Shown: positions 1 through 12,948 of the stretch, one piece after another
How positions within the stretch are numbered: the first letter of the stretch is position 1
Layout of the letters: every line of letters begins with the position of its first letter
Source: Arabidopsis thaliana
Lineage: Eukaryota; Streptophyta; Magnoliopsida; Brassicales; Brassicaceae
NCBI RefSeq assembly: GCF_000001735.4
Contig: NC_003075.7
Coordinates: forward strand, 5,271,001 to 5,335,000
Direction: 5' to 3'
Length of the DNA stretch: 64,000 nt
Notes under the pieces: model-generated
The model's database searches: none
Told to the model about the DNA's origin: nothing
The model's input: only the letters and a program-made list of their open reading frames with translations
Program-made: the position numbers and the translations under genes

Positions 1-240
1 TCGCAACTTCCAACTGCCTACCCAGAATGAAAATTCTAAAGCTCGCGGACCACGCGAGTAGTTTGGGGAATTCCAACAAGCGACCGAACGAAGATCGAGC
101 AATGAACTGCCGCTCTCCATCGTCTAGGGCATTGATAACACACCACATAAGGTTTTCATTTTCTGATACACGTTGACCCTCTCGTCGTGTGGTTCTTCAC
201 GAAACGCAATCAGTCGGGGAGGGAGAGGGAGAGGCGCCAT
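1..240 (-). pseudogene. Fragment of a DUF1985-type (Ulp1-transposon family) protein gene, frameshifted
   Basis: On the minus strand an ATG at 240 opens a peptide beginning MAPLPLPPRLIAFREEP that stops at 124. The neighbouring frame continues with a segment resembling the N-terminal DUF1985 domain of Brassicaceae Ulp1-related transposon proteins (INALDDGERQFI, then SSFGRLLEFP, then ILGRQLEV near the window edge). The switch of frame near position 150 implies a one-base indel. The gene runs off the left edge, so nothing downstream can be judged. Domain assignment is from memory of the family pattern; it could be another plant transposon gene. Confidence 0.5.
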
Positions 241-737
241 CTTCCTACAAAAGAAACAAACAAAGCCATTAGTCAACAAATGAAGGACTGATGACAAAAA
301 GAGGGGAAAAAATGAACTTACTATAACGTTTGTCAGGAAAAATCCCAGATCTGAGAGACGAGTTGATGATCGAAAATAAAAACTGCCGAAAAAGCTAATT
401 TTTGGGAAAGTTGCTCTGATGATTTCTTCCGCCTCCAAACCGTCATTCATGATATATAAACTTGAAAAGTAGCGACCGTTCGATAACAAGCTAATTAAAA
501 AAAAACATCACACCTCCCCAAAAAAATCTAGAGAGAATCAACTCCTACACTCTAGCAATAATATCGTCTACGCTCTACTCCTCTCGATATCGAAATCATA
601 GGGGTACATGCGTAATCTTTGAGTTAACAGTAGCTGGGGAACTGTTAAGAAAAATGCGACCTAAATAATGAATCCTCTGGGCATACGCAATGATATTATC
701 CATGATTTTATTCAAGTTGCAAATGTATTTTAGTTGG

Positions 738-1894
738 TGTAACGCCCGTGAACCGGAAAATCGGTTAGGGTTTGTTTTTAAATCATCCGGTTTAATTGGT
801 TGGGTTAATTGGAAACCCTAGAGTGTGCCTATAAAAGAAGGAAACTCGAAATTAGGGCTTTAGTTAGCCACTTTTCGTTTTATAAAGGAGAAAAAGAGAG
901 AAAAGGAGAAGGAGCAAAATCGTTAGGGTTTGGGAGAAATCAGTTTCGTCATATCAAATCGTGGTAAAAGGTAACGAAATTTAGTAGAGTTATTCCCAAT
1001 TCCTTTATCGTTATTATCCAGTTTACAGAATTGGATTTGGATTAAACTTGGTTGAGTTATTCGCAGTTTCGTGAGACACGTTTTCTCAGACGCGAATTAG
1101 GACCAGCAGGGTTTGAAACTGAGATCGTGGTATCGTCTGTTTTCCGATCGGGACAATATTGTGTGGGACGCTTCGTGACGTCTAGGGCTAGCGTTTCACC
1201 GGAGCGATTTAATAGTTAACGGTTAGTTTGTATTTTAGGGTTTCGTATTTGAGGTTGTCTGTTTCTGTTTTTCATGTCCAGTTTGTTTCAAGGTTGCTTT
1301 TGGTTGTGACTTGTTGTAGGACGTTTCTGGATTGTTTCAGACGCAAGGAGAGTCTCTCCTGAGTTTAATTGTTATTAGAATCAATTTGTTAAGGTGAGTG
1401 CGTGACCATGAGCTTATCTGAGCGATTGGGTTGTGTGATTTGTTTTGTGTGATGATATGTAGGGTGGTGAATGTGTTTTGGGTGAATTGTTCAATGACTG
1501 GTTTGTTTGTATTGTATTCGTGATTATACCTTTTTATTTGCTTGTGTGTATAGCTCGTGGATGGGAGGATCGCCTCAATAAGTATTTATGATAATACTTG
1601 CGCATCTCATTGTGTTGTTGATGCAGGTAAAGATAAAGTGTGATCGTGGAATCATGACAAGGAAGAGAGGATGATATAGAAACTCGTTTATTTTATTTTT
1701 GGTGTTTTTGGTTATTGGAACCCGGTTAGGATTGTCAGTTATTCTTGGTTTTGTTGGTCGAATAATTTATTTATTCATAAAATAATATTTTTGACTTGCG
1801 GTTTAATTATTATGTTATTGGTTGGTTTAATTAGATATTTATGGGAATATTTAATTATATTTAAAAAAAAAAAAAAATGGGTCGGGTTGTTTCA
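738..1894 (+). mobile_element. Solo LTR of an LTR retrotransposon
   Basis: The segment begins TGTAACGCCC and ends GTTTCA, i.e. TG...CA with short imperfect inverted ends, and is flanked by a perfect 5-bp direct repeat GTTGG (733-737 and 1895-1899). Length is 1157 bp. A TATA-like box (CTATAAAAG) lies at about 829-837, roughly 90 bp into the LTR, which fixes the orientation as plus. No internal retroelement sequence or second LTR is present, so this is the product of LTR-LTR recombination. Family not identified; 5-bp duplication and length fit Ty3/gypsy or Ty1/copia. Confidence 0.85.
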
Positions 1895-1899
1895 GTTGG

Positions 1900-3066
1900 C
1901 TTGAGTGATGTTCATCTTATTATATAGTATGAGTTGTTAACTTTGATTATAAATTTAAGTTTAGTATGAGCTAAGTAAGAATTTAAAATATATGATAATT
2001 ATGGATAAATAGCATATTATAGTAATATTAAAATAATTGAGAAGAAGAATAAAATTTATTGATAAATGAACAATTATTTATTCTTTTGCATTGTTGGATA
2101 AAACCTTGGACTCCCATATATTTATTACTTTGTTATTAAAATATTTATTTTTGTTTGTTCTTATAAACTTATACAATATTTAATATTTAAAATTTAAAGT
2201 ATTTTACAAGTGATAAACTAAATTTGTTTTCCTAAAAATTATATGAGCTTCAATCTAAAGCTTTAAAAAGTAACTAAATTTATTAAATATTATCTATGAA
2301 TGATGATCTTTATTAGATATTATCTTATATAATCATAATGTGTTGGTCACTTTTTTTGTATTTTGGGCAAAAAATATGTTGGTCACTAAAATATTACATT
2401 TTTTTTTTGAAATACACAATTTTAAAATGTATAAAAAATAGTAGTATTTAAGAATCAAATCTTATTAAAAGAATCATGAATCAATCTTGTTTTTCATATT
2501 CAATTGGCCGCAAAGACCAATGTCTTTAGGTTGATGAAGAAGAAAGTGTCTTAATCGATTCACGTGACTTTGACTACTTCTTCCTCATTAGGCCACGACC
2601 AATGTCGTGGTCACAGTTTCTAGTAATGATTAAATTCGAAGAAATAAGAGATCTCTTTCTTTTTTTGTTAGTTTCAAATGCATTTATGACCTAATTGTAT
2701 TTTCGTTTTTTTTTACTTTTGACTGCTGACGTGGATTTTTGTAATGATTTGTTTCTCAACAGTTTTGCCATTTCGTATAATTTGTTTTTGTTATTTTATT
2801 ATACATAAGCTAAAATGTATGAAAATTTGAAAATATTACTTTTGGTAAGTTCTTTTAATATTAGGTGAAGAGTTTGCTTAGCTTGGTTGGTTGCATATTT
2901 TTAAGATGTTAAATCATTATCCATACATGAAAAGTAGATATTGTAGAGGAGAATACAAGAATTATTATCTATATGATGATGAATGATCTACATATACATT
3001 TTTGGTAGGGTTTTTGGCCAAAAATCCCTCACCGATTTACTATTTTCAATATTAGTCCTTACAAAT
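1900..3066. other. Intergenic, AT-rich, no gene seen
   Basis: No convincing coding sequence. A small perfect inverted repeat (CCACGAC...GTCGTGG, 2593-2610) lies beside a G-box-like CACGTG at about 2562. Otherwise low-complexity AT-rich DNA. Confidence 0.6.
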
Positions 3067-3069
3067 TTA

Positions 3070-3418
3070 GGAGGGGTCATTGGTTTATAGATTTATAAGG
3101 AATTGAAAATCCAAACAAAAATCATATGTTATTCACTCATTGATTTTAAAATTCTAATTAAAATCATGTGTTATTGATTCGATGATTTATAAATACTAGT
3201 TAAAATCCTTTGTTATTCGTTTAGTCATTTGTTTTTGGATTTGAGAATCCAAATTATGTTTTAAATGGAATTGAACGGATTTGAAAGAGAAAAATAGAAG
3301 GATTCAAATCCATGGGTAAACACATGTTATTTCAAAATCCATATATCTTGATTTAATAATTAATAGAGATTTTCAAATTCTATATAGATTTACAAATCAA
3401 TAAACCAATAACACCCCC
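3070..3418. mobile_element. Harbinger-like MITE with TTA target duplication
   Basis: 349-bp element with terminal inverted repeats: left end GGAGGGGTCATTGG and right end, read in reverse complement, GGGGGTGTTATTGG, continuing similar for about 25 bp. It is flanked by TTA on both sides (3067-3069, 3419-3421), the 3-bp duplication typical of PIF/Harbinger. Interior is non-coding. Confidence 0.8.
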
Positions 3419-4059
3419 TTAATTTCAATCAAATACTTTATAACTAAAAACTTACAATTAGTTGAATTAACTATTTCCTAAATTTTTATCCTTAATTAAA
3501 TCTTTTTTTATTGAACTATATTCGATTAAGGCTAATTTCCTAAAATCTATATCGACTTTAAATATAAATATATAATTTTCTGTAACTATATTTGTTTTTA
3601 TATATAGTTTTTTTTACTTTATATATAGAATACATATATTTAATAAAATATTAAATTTTGTTTTTTGCATCTTATGAAATTCAAATTTTTAAAAACAAAC
3701 ATATAATACTCCATAGATGAAAAAAATAAGTTTTAAAGGTCCCACATTGCTTAAAAAATTGAAAAATCGTTAAGAGTCATACTATTAAAAAAGACCAAAG
3801 TGATTCTGAATACGAATGAGAAAAAAGCTTGATATATTAAACATCCAAAATTAAAAGTGTTGTTCGGTTTACTCCGGTTCTTTATTTTAAGTAACTACAA
3901 GTTTGAAAGTATTAAAATATTATATATATTTAAACTTTATTAGCCGTTAAGTATTACAATTTTTTAAACTTTTTTAAAAGTTAAACTCTATAACATAAAT
4001 TTAAATATTAATGATTTTAAAATTTTATGAACTTTATAAGAAGTTTAAATATTATAAAT

Positions 4060-4857
4060 ATTAAAAAGATATTAATATTGAATGATATATTACGGGTGAA
4101 ATCCTAGATGTAATAATCAATATACAATTATGAAGTTTGGTCCATATTAAAACTTTTTTGAAGTTTCCAATATTATAAATATTCGAACTTCATAAGAAAA
4201 TGATAAAATGATGTTTAATTCACGGGACGAGGTTATATGGTGGGATGGGTTTGGATCGATATTAATATTGGATGATATACTATGGATGAAATCCTAAAAT
4301 TAACAATCAAAATACAATTATACAATTTTACACAATAAAAAAGATAAAATTTTCAAAAAAAACATTAGTTATAAAAATCATAAAGAGGTGTATCATAGTA
4401 TCATACATAAAAAAACAATAGCATGTATCTATAGATCATCCTAAAAACAAAAATACTATTTTTTATTTAATAAAAATATAGGCGTTTGATTTATCTCTTG
4501 AATATATTATATATAAACAAATAATATTAATTAAAATAAAAATATCTAATTTTCTAACAAAAAAATCAACCTTCGGTATAGCGCGGTCAATCTCTAAATA
4601 ATACAACTTTAAAAAAAAAAAAAATAATAATAATACAATTTTTTTATCTTTATTACCTCTAAAAAATCCAAACTATAAAAACAAATACTGAATATTAATA
4701 TTAAACTAACAAATATGAGAACATAAAACATAAATTATCCAAGCTTTACATAGATAAAAATTATATGTTAAAAATATATTATTTATATACAAATAATAAT
4801 TCTTATAAAAAAATATCTATAACTTTTTAATGAACATAACCGCGGGTCAATATCTAG
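4060..4857 (+). mobile_element. Helitron-like remnant, 3' portion
   Basis: Ends with CCGCGGGTCAATATCTAGT, the short GC-rich palindrome plus CTAG terminus (4854-4857) followed by T typical of Arabidopsis Helitrons. It contains a diverged direct repeat (4068-4130 and 4260-4325) and a GTTTGGAT-type block shared with 7105-7300. The 5' end was not located; the given start is only where the shared repeats begin. Confidence 0.5.
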
Positions 4858-6196
4858 TGTAAGTTACATTTAGAAAATATTTATGGTCAATGTGATTTTA
4901 ATAAGTAGTAAATGTATTTTGGTAGGGTTGAATTATGTTCTTCTAGTTTTTAACTTTTTATAGTATGATTTGCTAACTTTAATTTTAAATTTAGTGGGAG
5001 CTATGATGATTTTAAGGGGGTGATTTGCAAGGACTTTCAAGGCTTTAAAAACCTTTTAAGTCTTTAAAGTTTTAATTTCACCAACCAGATTTTTTTTTGG
5101 TTTTTATTAGTTTAAAAGTTCTTAAATCCTTTTCCTTTTCATTTTGTTCTTTGATTTTAGTTTTTGATTTCACTTTCCCCATTTTTTTCTCCACCTTATC
5201 TTACATGAATTTCCATTAAAATCACTAACCAATTAATTTTTAAATAATTTTGATTGATTTACAATTTATTTTTATGTTCTTTTAAGATCATTTTCCCTAC
5301 ATATTCAGTAGTTATTTAAAATCGCAATTTTCTAAAGTCACAATTTTTACCAATCGGTTATAAAAATTTTAAAGTCAAAGTCTACCTGCCAAAAGTCATT
5401 ACACCCAAACTCTCTACAGTCAAAAATAACAACTTTTACCAGGCGACCTTTACAGTCAAATGTAAGTTAATTATGGATAAATACTTCTACTTAACATTTT
5501 TGAAGTATATTTTAAGAAATTGAATCGGGTCAGGTTTATTTTAAAGTTTTTGACCCGGAAATTAGTCTTTTGGATCCAAATAATTTGAGACTTTCCAAAA
5601 AAAAAATCTCTTTGATAAACCAAAAATTTTGAGTTCGAATTTTCCTTAATTATCGTCAATCGTTGTTAATATATCTTTTGGCAAGATCCCTACAAAAAAG
5701 GAAACCATATTAACCATTGCGTTTTGATTTTGTGTAGATTTGTAAACTAATAAAAAGCATATTCTCAAAATATTCGAATATCAAAATATTGCCTAAACCA
5801 AAATATCTAGAACATTCTAACGTAAATGTGTTAACAAGAATATATTTATTGTTATATAATGATTCGCAATCTTCGCTTAAATATGTGAGAATGATTCTAT
5901 TTTTTGATTCGTATCTATAATTTTTCTACTTGCTCTCCAAGATATTCTAAAACCGACGCAACCAAAATCTTAAATTCTCATCTATAAATAACCATCTCAT
6001 ATATCGAACAATTACCATAAGAATAATTTGAGTCAGTCTAAACGATTCCTGAGAATTCTCATTTAGCAAAATATTTTTTATGCATACCTCTAGAGATGTT
6101 TTGCTATACAAGACTGCATGGCGTATTCAGTTGAGGATCCTTCATAGTGAAAACACAAGATTTGAAGATTTTCTTGACATGGTATCGTGGTCTTAA
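4858..6196. other. Intergenic, AT-rich, no gene seen
   Basis: No supported coding sequence. The block around 5020-5460 starts with a G-run followed by repeated CTTTAAA-type words and may be another decayed MITE, but I could not define ends or a target duplication. Confidence 0.5.
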
Positions 6197-6403
6197 TTAA
6201 ACTTCAGCCTTTTTTTGTTTACTTTGATGTTCAGCATTCTTAGTAAAAGTAGAAAAAAAGAAGGATGGTAAGAAAGAGAGAAGGAAACAAACTTGGGATT
6301 TGAACGGCGGTGACATTGACGGTGACAATGTATCCACAGAGGAGAAAAAGCTTGACAATCCAAAACAACCGGAAGCTCCGGTGACCCTTTCTACATCGCC
6401 CAT
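6197..6403 (-). other. Unidentified 68-codon open frame
   Basis: A minus-strand open frame starting MGDVERVTGASGCFG, with higher GC than the surrounding DNA and an unusual Ser/Phe-rich composition. I do not recognise it. The better-than-background base composition suggests a remnant of a captured or decayed gene exon rather than chance, but no domain, partner exon or promoter is visible. Confidence 0.2.
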
Positions 6404-7104
6404 CTCTCTTCACTTTATCTAATTAGTAGAATTAGTATGGTTGGTAGGATTCACTATTAAACTGATAAACTAATGTCATATAGTATGTTTAGTTCGATAA
6501 ACATATCAACCGATGACTCAAGCCATTTGACTTTTCATTTTTGAAGATTATATGTAATCTATGAAACAAAAGACATGTTGATAACCTATATTACGAACAT
6601 TGTAATAATATATGTTTGATAAATATAACTGATATCCTATCTTTGTGTTTGTGTACATTATTTAGTTTTTATTACATTGCAAATCTTGATTTGTTTAACT
6701 TTTACATGATAAACACATATTTCTCTTACCTTTGGGTTTACCGTATTGTAATCGGTAATAAGTCAAACATAATAAGTCAAACATGATAAACACATATAAA
6801 AAATCACATAAATATCTTCGTTATTCAAATTTTAATAATTCTTTGAACATGTTTTCAAAAATATATCAAAACCAAATATATTGAAGATAAAAATACAAAT
6901 AAGAAATATATTAATTTAAAAGATAAAAATATTTAACAAGAAATGTTTTTATTTTTCAAAGAATTCGATATAAAATCTTCAAAACGAATCCGATATTGAT
7001 TCTTAAATAAAAAATATCAATATAGTATACAATTTTTCTTATTAGATTGAAATTGTAAATTAATTTGAAGTATCTTAAATAAAACTTTTATTAAAAAAAA
7101 GGAA

Positions 7105-7745
7105 AAAATTGAGTTTTAGTTATCACTGGACGAATTTATATGGCGGAATGTGTTTATATGAGACGGGTTTACATGGTAGGACGAGTTTGGATGAGACGAG
7201 TTTATATGGTGCTATGAGTTTAGATGGGACAGATTTGGATACCACGGGTGTATTCCTAGAATTAACAATCAAATTACAACTATACAACAAACAATAATAA
7301 CATAACAAATGCAATTTCAATTTTCGATTTTTAGTTACAAAAAAAAACATTAATAGTCAACATTATCGTATAAGTGTTATTCTTCTTTGATACATTTAAA
7401 TGTGTAATTTTAACGCAAAGTTACTAAATTAAATATGTTTCACGAGTTAAATCTAAAAACAGTAAAAGTAAATTATATAACTTTTTTAAAACAAATTGTG
7501 AATAAATTAAACATTAATCTAAAAACACTAAAAGTAAAAATTATCACGTGGTGTGGTCTAGCACGAGTCAAATCCTAAAAGATAAAATAACCTATTAGAC
7601 TTACTAATATCATAAGTACGACTCAATAAAAATATACACAGTTTTATAGATAATTATTAATAAACACAAATAACAATAAACAATAAATTTCGTTTATAAA
7701 AAAGAAAAATAAATAAAATATTTAACCTGCTGTGTCGTATCCTAG
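7105..7745 (+). mobile_element. Helitron-like remnant with short internal tandem repeats
   Basis: About 7125-7250 consists of ~22-bp imperfect tandem units built on GACGAGTTTATATGG / GACGGGTTTACATGG, followed by a block (ATTAACAATCAAATTACAA) also present near 4300. The right end CTAG at 7742-7745 followed by T, after a degenerate GC-rich segment, resembles a Helitron 3' terminus. Short open frames here on both strands are products of the repeat, not genes. The 5' end is not defined. Confidence 0.45.
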
Positions 7746-8024
7746 TTATTATAGTATTATTAAAAAAAATAAGAAGAAGGAATGAATTGTTTTTAGTAAT
7801 TTTGATAAAAGAACAATTATTTATTTATCACGTAATTTGATAAAAGTTTTTCTTTAGTATTTTTGTTGCATTTGAGGTCTATGTATATATATATACGATT
7901 TTTCTATATTATTATGATATTCACGTATTTATTACTATGATCTTAAAGTATTTATTTTTGTTAGTTCATATAAACTTATATTGTCATACATATGAACTAA
8001 TGAACTTTAAACTCATATTGTCAT

Positions 8025-8717
8025 TAGGGGTGTCAAAATGGGTAATCCAACTCAACTCAACTCATAATCAAATGAGTTTAGGATTAAATGAGTTATGGGT
8101 TGACCCAACTCATTTTGTTAAATGGGTTCGGTCAACCCATAACTCAATTAATTTGATGGATTGAGTTGGTAAATGAGTTAACCCATTTAAGTAATAATTT
8201 AATTAATTATTATTATAAAAAATAATAAATAATAATTATTAATTCATTATCATCAAACTTAGGATATTTACGTTTTGGGCGGAAAAATCAAGGGTTTACG
8301 TTTTGGGCGGGAAAATCACGGGTTTACGGTTTTGGCGGGAAAATCACGGGTTTATGTTTTTTGGTGGAAAAATTACGAGTTTACTTTTTCTCAATTTTAT
8401 CGCTTGTATATTTAAGAAATTTGGAAAAATATTGATTTTATTAAATTGGTTTAGATATGTTGGTTAAACTTAAATTGGCATTGGTTTAAAGATTTTAGTT
8501 GGTTTAGTTCAATTTTACAAAACTTGATGAGTTAATTGGGTAAACCATTGAAACCATTAATCATTACAACCCAACTCATTTTACTCATCAAACCAATTGA
8601 CTCAATAACTCATTTGACTCATCAACCCATTTGAGTCCAAATTTTTAACTCATTAGGGTTCATGGGTTGAGTTGAGTTGAGTTTGACGCATGAATTTTGA
8701 CATATTTTGACACCCTA
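8025..8717. mobile_element. hAT-type MITE with 8-bp target duplication
   Basis: Ends TAGGGGTGTCAAAAT and (reverse complement) TAGGGTGTCAAAATA form terminal inverted repeats, flanked by a perfect 8-bp duplication ATTGTCAT (8017-8024 and 8718-8725). Length 693 bp, non-coding. Subterminal regions are rich in AACTCA / TGAGTT words in inverted orientation. It belongs to the same terminal-repeat group as the element at 26452-26911 and carries a short array of E2F-like motifs. Confidence 0.9.
8268..8390 (+). repeat. Four-unit tandem repeat carrying GGCGGGAAAA motifs
   Basis: Four imperfect units of about 28-31 bp (TTTACGTTTTGGGCGGGAAAATCACGGG-like, here abbreviated by its core GGCGGGAAAATCAC). Units 2 and 3 have intact GGCGGGAAAA; units 1 and 4 are mutated. 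The repeat lies inside the hAT MITE at 8025-8717. Confidence 0.8.
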
Positions 8718-9016
8718 ATTGTCATACTGTCATAATCTGGTATAAATAGTTAAAATTTAAATTATTTTGTAATTAATAAACTAATTTCCTATAAAATCAT
8801 ATGAACTAAACTCTAAGCTTTGAAAATAATCCCCAAAGATATTTCTATTTTATGATCTTTTTTATATTCTACTCAATACAGATTATGGTGTTATGTTTTA
8901 TTATAATGATTTAATCTTTGTAGGATTTAAATTGCTAGGTTGGATTATCAAATTGTTTTAATTAAATTCTTCTTGTTTTAGAAAACAATTAAAAACACAA
9001 AACTTATAGAAAAAGA

Positions 9017-9204
9017 ATAATGATCTTTATATAATTATCTTTTATATTACAAAAACTAAATGTAATGATGAGGGTATTAAAATTGTTACAACAAATTATT
9101 TGAGATAAAAAAAAAAGAAGTTCTTTTAGAGAAAGTAAACTTTAAAACCACAAACATTGAATAACATATACATTATAATTATCTCCTAGATCACAAAAAC
9201 TAAA
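9017..9204. repeat. Short dispersed repeats flanking the Helitron
   Basis: A block ATGATCTTTATATAATTATC followed by ACAAAAACTAAA occurs at 9017-9060 and again at 10235-10280; a diverged third copy precedes the Helitron insertion point at 9140-9204. The copies continue into a similar GATGAG...GAGATAA segment. They indicate a local duplication older than the Helitron insertion. Confidence 0.55.
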
Positions 9205-10181
9205 TCATATATATAAAAGTTGGTCAACTCAGAGAGAATAACATATACATTATAATTTATAACATATACATTATAATTTTTTTGTGTGATGATGTGTCAT
9301 TCATATGGAGAGAGTTGGCCAACTTTCATATATATGATTTTGAGTCTTTAATAAACCTTTAAAACATTAGACCTACCAAATAATTTAATACACGATCATT
9401 TCTCTTATCTGGATATATACAATAACATAAGATTTAAAAGTATTGACTTAAATGATATTTTAATTTTTGCTTTCTTTTTATTCTCTTCATATAATTACTC
9501 TTGAAATCTTGTTCATTTTATCTCAATTATATATATATATATATATATTTAATTATGAGCCTATAACAATGTTGTTGGAGTACTATATCAAGAGAATACA
9601 TAATTTCAGAAATAGTTTATTTATAATCAAGTTAGACAATTTTCAAATCATTCAAGACACGATATTGATATATGCAATGACAGAAGATCTAGAAGTGTTG
9701 ACTTAAATGACATTCAATTTTTGCTATCTTTTTATTTTTTCATACGAATACTCTTTAGATCTTGTTCAGTTGATGTTAATCCAAACTTTAATCATGAGTC
9801 TATCACAATGTTGTTGAAATACATAAAACAAGAAATTGATTTATTTATAATCGAGTTAGCAAATTTTAAACCATACAAGTAACATAGTTATACATAATTG
9901 TATAAAAATATCGTATATTGTTGTTATATGTATTTATGATAGTGAAAAAGTATTAAAATCTTATAAATAATCAGCTTTATACATGAAAATATATAAATTG
10001 ATATTTCGAGTTATAAATAAATCTAACCATAAAAATTGTAACTATATATTATGGATCTAATTTTATCAACAATACAAGAATAAACAAAGAATAAGCATGT
10101 ATTAGCAAAATGAACATTCAATGTAAATATTTTTTAACAATTTTCAAAATAAACCCACGCGTAGCGTGGGTACTCATCTAG
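9205..10181 (+). mobile_element. Non-autonomous Helitron
   Basis: The 3' end has a textbook hairpin, CCCACGC-GTA-GCGTGGG (10154-10170), then CTAG (10178-10181) and the target T. The proposed 5' end is the TC at 9205 (TCATATATATAAAAGTTGG), preceded by A, so the insertion would be between A and T as expected. Length 977 bp. No Rep/helicase coding capacity. The 5' end is repeated in inverted orientation at about 9310-9340. The 3' end is secure; the 5' end is inferred. Confidence 0.7.
9434..9890 (+). repeat. Two-copy tandem duplication (~253-bp period) inside the Helitron
   Basis: The segment starting GTATTGACTTAAATGATATT (about 9440) recurs diverged as GTGTTGACTTAAATGACATT (about 9693). Matching landmarks follow in the same order: a TTTTTGCT block, an ATGAGYCTATMACAATGTTG block and a TTTATTTATAATC block. 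A (TA)n run sits in the first copy at about 9525-9548. Confidence 0.7.
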
Positions 10182-12826
10182 TAATAAAGAAATAAAAAAA
10201 CTTAAAACCATAAACCTTGAGTAAAATAAAAATTATAATGATCTTTATATAATTATCTTTTCGATCACAAAAACTAAAAAAAATGATGAGTATATTAAAT
10301 ATATTACAAAAATAAGTGGAGATAAGAAAAAAGTAAAGAATTATTTTATTTGATATATGTGTTACAATCATTTAGTTAATTATAAAGAGTAAAGACACAT
10401 GAATATATTAGAAAACAATCAAACATCTAAAGTAGAGAAGGGAGATGGATATTCAACTTGAATTATAAAATTGATATTTTTTAAATTTCATGGATAAATA
10501 TGAAAATTTTGTCACAGAGTTCAAAATTTACATTATACTATATGAGTTTAAATTAGAAATATGAAATTAAAGAAAGAATAAGTATATTCTAGTAACTTGT
10601 CAGAATTAAAATAAAATTGCAAAAAACAAATTAAGCCATATAGTCTTTAGAAATAAAAATAGAAATAAACTCGTACGATGATGTCTTATAATTGATTATT
10701 CAACTCATGCAATAACATATGAAAAAAACATTTAGGATTTAAGATATGGTAGATGTGGATGAGAGAATGGTTATTTATAATATGAGAAATCATGGAAGCT
10801 AATTGTTTTTAAAACAATAATGGGAGTTACAATTTTAATTTATTGTGTGGTCGAATGACATTGAGTAGAAAATATTACCGTGGGAAATCCATGTCAAATA
10901 TTTAAGATGGTGTTTGATCTTGGAAGCAGCATCTTCTAGGTTCCTTCAATATGGTGGTCTCACTCTGGGCACCCCAAATTTGATGTCTCACCATCGAACA
11001 CATACATTTCTAGGGGTATTTTTTTTTTCCTCCTTTGTCTTTTTCTAGAAATCACTTTCTAATAATTTCAACAAGACGAAACCTGCTAGTAAGATTTTAC
11101 TCAACACAAACCAAAATAATAAACCAAATACATGATATGTACAATAATTACATAGAATTTCATATTAATATAAGAAATACAAACTAAATATACAACTTTT
11201 TCATTGAAGATAACTAAATATGATTATATCACAATAACCAACATAAAATACATCACACATTCTTAGGATCTTAACTTTGATTATCCATTGTTTTTTATAT
11301 GGCTTGAGAGAGTTGATATCATTGAAATATATGGTATTAGAGTTTATGTGAATCATTAATGAGTTTCGAGATATATATGATGTTTCGAAGACCATGTTTA
11401 TATAAAAAGAATTAACTATTAGCTTGGAGAAGAATAAAAAATCCCTAATGATGTAATATGAATTTATTTAAAGAAACGATTATGTATAAAATGATTGAAT
11501 TTTAAGAATATTCGACTGTTGTTCAAATAGTGCACATACTTGGCATCAAAAATAATTTTTATTATCTAATTTAGTTAGAATCTGAATTTCTTACTAACTT
11601 TTAATTAGTAATTGTTAACATAATTGAATTTCGGTTGTAACCATTGCTTCTTTGTGTCTTGAATACAAACTGAAATTGTTTTTTTTTTTTTTGCTTATAG
11701 CATATGCAAAATCTTTAACAATATAATATGTAGTTATCCCAATAGCATATTATGGAAGAATGGTTAGATTTTACGAATATTATATTGTTATGTTGATATG
11801 TGGAGAGTTGGAATATACTGTATATAGAATTATAATAAAAACTAGACTTAAGTTTACATATGTTAGTTGTTATACATCTGTACTATTATTTGAGCAGTAT
11901 TTTATGGAGTATCCATACATATCAAATCATAGCTCAAAGTTTAAGCGAGGTCACTACATATTTTAGAAAGATTATGCGTTCTCCTTAATATATATGAGAT
12001 TAATAAAACAATTTTTTTTGTTAAAGAGAATGAAAAGAAAATATAAATATAAAATAAAGTAAATTAAAATAAGAATATTTTTTCTGATTCTTCATAAATC
12101 TCAACAATATTGTTTTATATAACAATTTTTGAGATTTATGCGTATTAAAAATGTAAATTTATTATATATATCCGACAAAAAAAAAAATATATATACCTCT
12201 ATAATATATCAAGTTGTATAGTTTTATGATTATTGTGCCCCGCACAAGATGCAGATAATCATCTAGTTTGGTATGAGCGTAAACCCAAATGTGTTGGCTC
12301 AAATGATAAATATATGATACATATACTTTTGATAGTTAATATTTTATAAAAAAACTATTTTAGTTGCGTAAACAAAGTTAATATATGAGAACCATATTTA
12401 ACCAAATTCATGTTAGCTTCTTATGCATGTAATTGTTATTAATTAATTGATGAAGCAAACAATGAATTAGTGATATGATTATGGAGAATTATATAATTTT
12501 CGTGAATGACGATGTAAGAATTAAAGATAATGATCTATGCATATACATGGTTATATATAAAATTTGAGTTATATTGTTTTTTTTAGTAGGATAAGATGAG
12601 AACAATTTGAATTATAATGGTGAGGCAGAGGTTCAATATTTATTTGATTATAAAGAAGCTAACATTTGCAAATACAATAAACAAATAACAAAATCTAACT
12701 CTTTGACTATTTAATTGATTAGAAAGAACACTAAAAATTAAAATCATATAATTTAAATGTAGGATTATATATCGGTAAATATATAGTCACAATATTTTAT
12801 AAACATAAATTATCATGCAGTGTATT
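10182..12826. other. Long AT-rich intergenic region with one further Helitron-type end
   Basis: No supported gene. At 12240-12266 a CCCCGCAC...GCAGATAATCATCTAG sequence followed by T looks like a decayed Helitron 3' end. The segment around 10900-11010 is less AT-rich than its surroundings but has no open frame I recognise. Short open frames here are low-complexity and unsupported. Confidence 0.5.
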
Positions 12827-12940
12827 CAGGGCTGGTCCGACATGTTTAAATGCCTTACGCAAATAAAAACAAATTATGCCATATAATATTTTTTTTACAA
12901 AATAACAAATGATATATAGTAATATATGAAGGTCCTACTA
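12827..12940 (+). mobile_element. Truncated hAT-type MITE end
   Basis: CAGGGCTGGTCCGACATG at 12827 matches the terminal repeat of the complete element at 26967-27156 (CAGGGCCGGCC). No matching right end or target duplication is visible, so only one end survives. Confidence 0.5.
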
Positions 12941-12948
12941 AAATTGTA

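Noticed and set aside
124..489. 121-codon minus frame taken as a full gene
   Set aside because: The upstream half is AT-rich leader-like sequence; coding similarity starts only at the internal Met at 240 and then changes frame.
3738..3750. GTCCCACATTG, similar to the upstream element of plant snRNA genes
   Set aside because: One mismatch to the consensus, no well-placed TATA box, and nothing downstream resembling U1, U2, U4, U5 or U6 RNA.
7109..7350. Leu/Tyr/Gly repeat peptides on both strands
   Set aside because: They come from the ~22-bp tandem units of a Helitron-like remnant.
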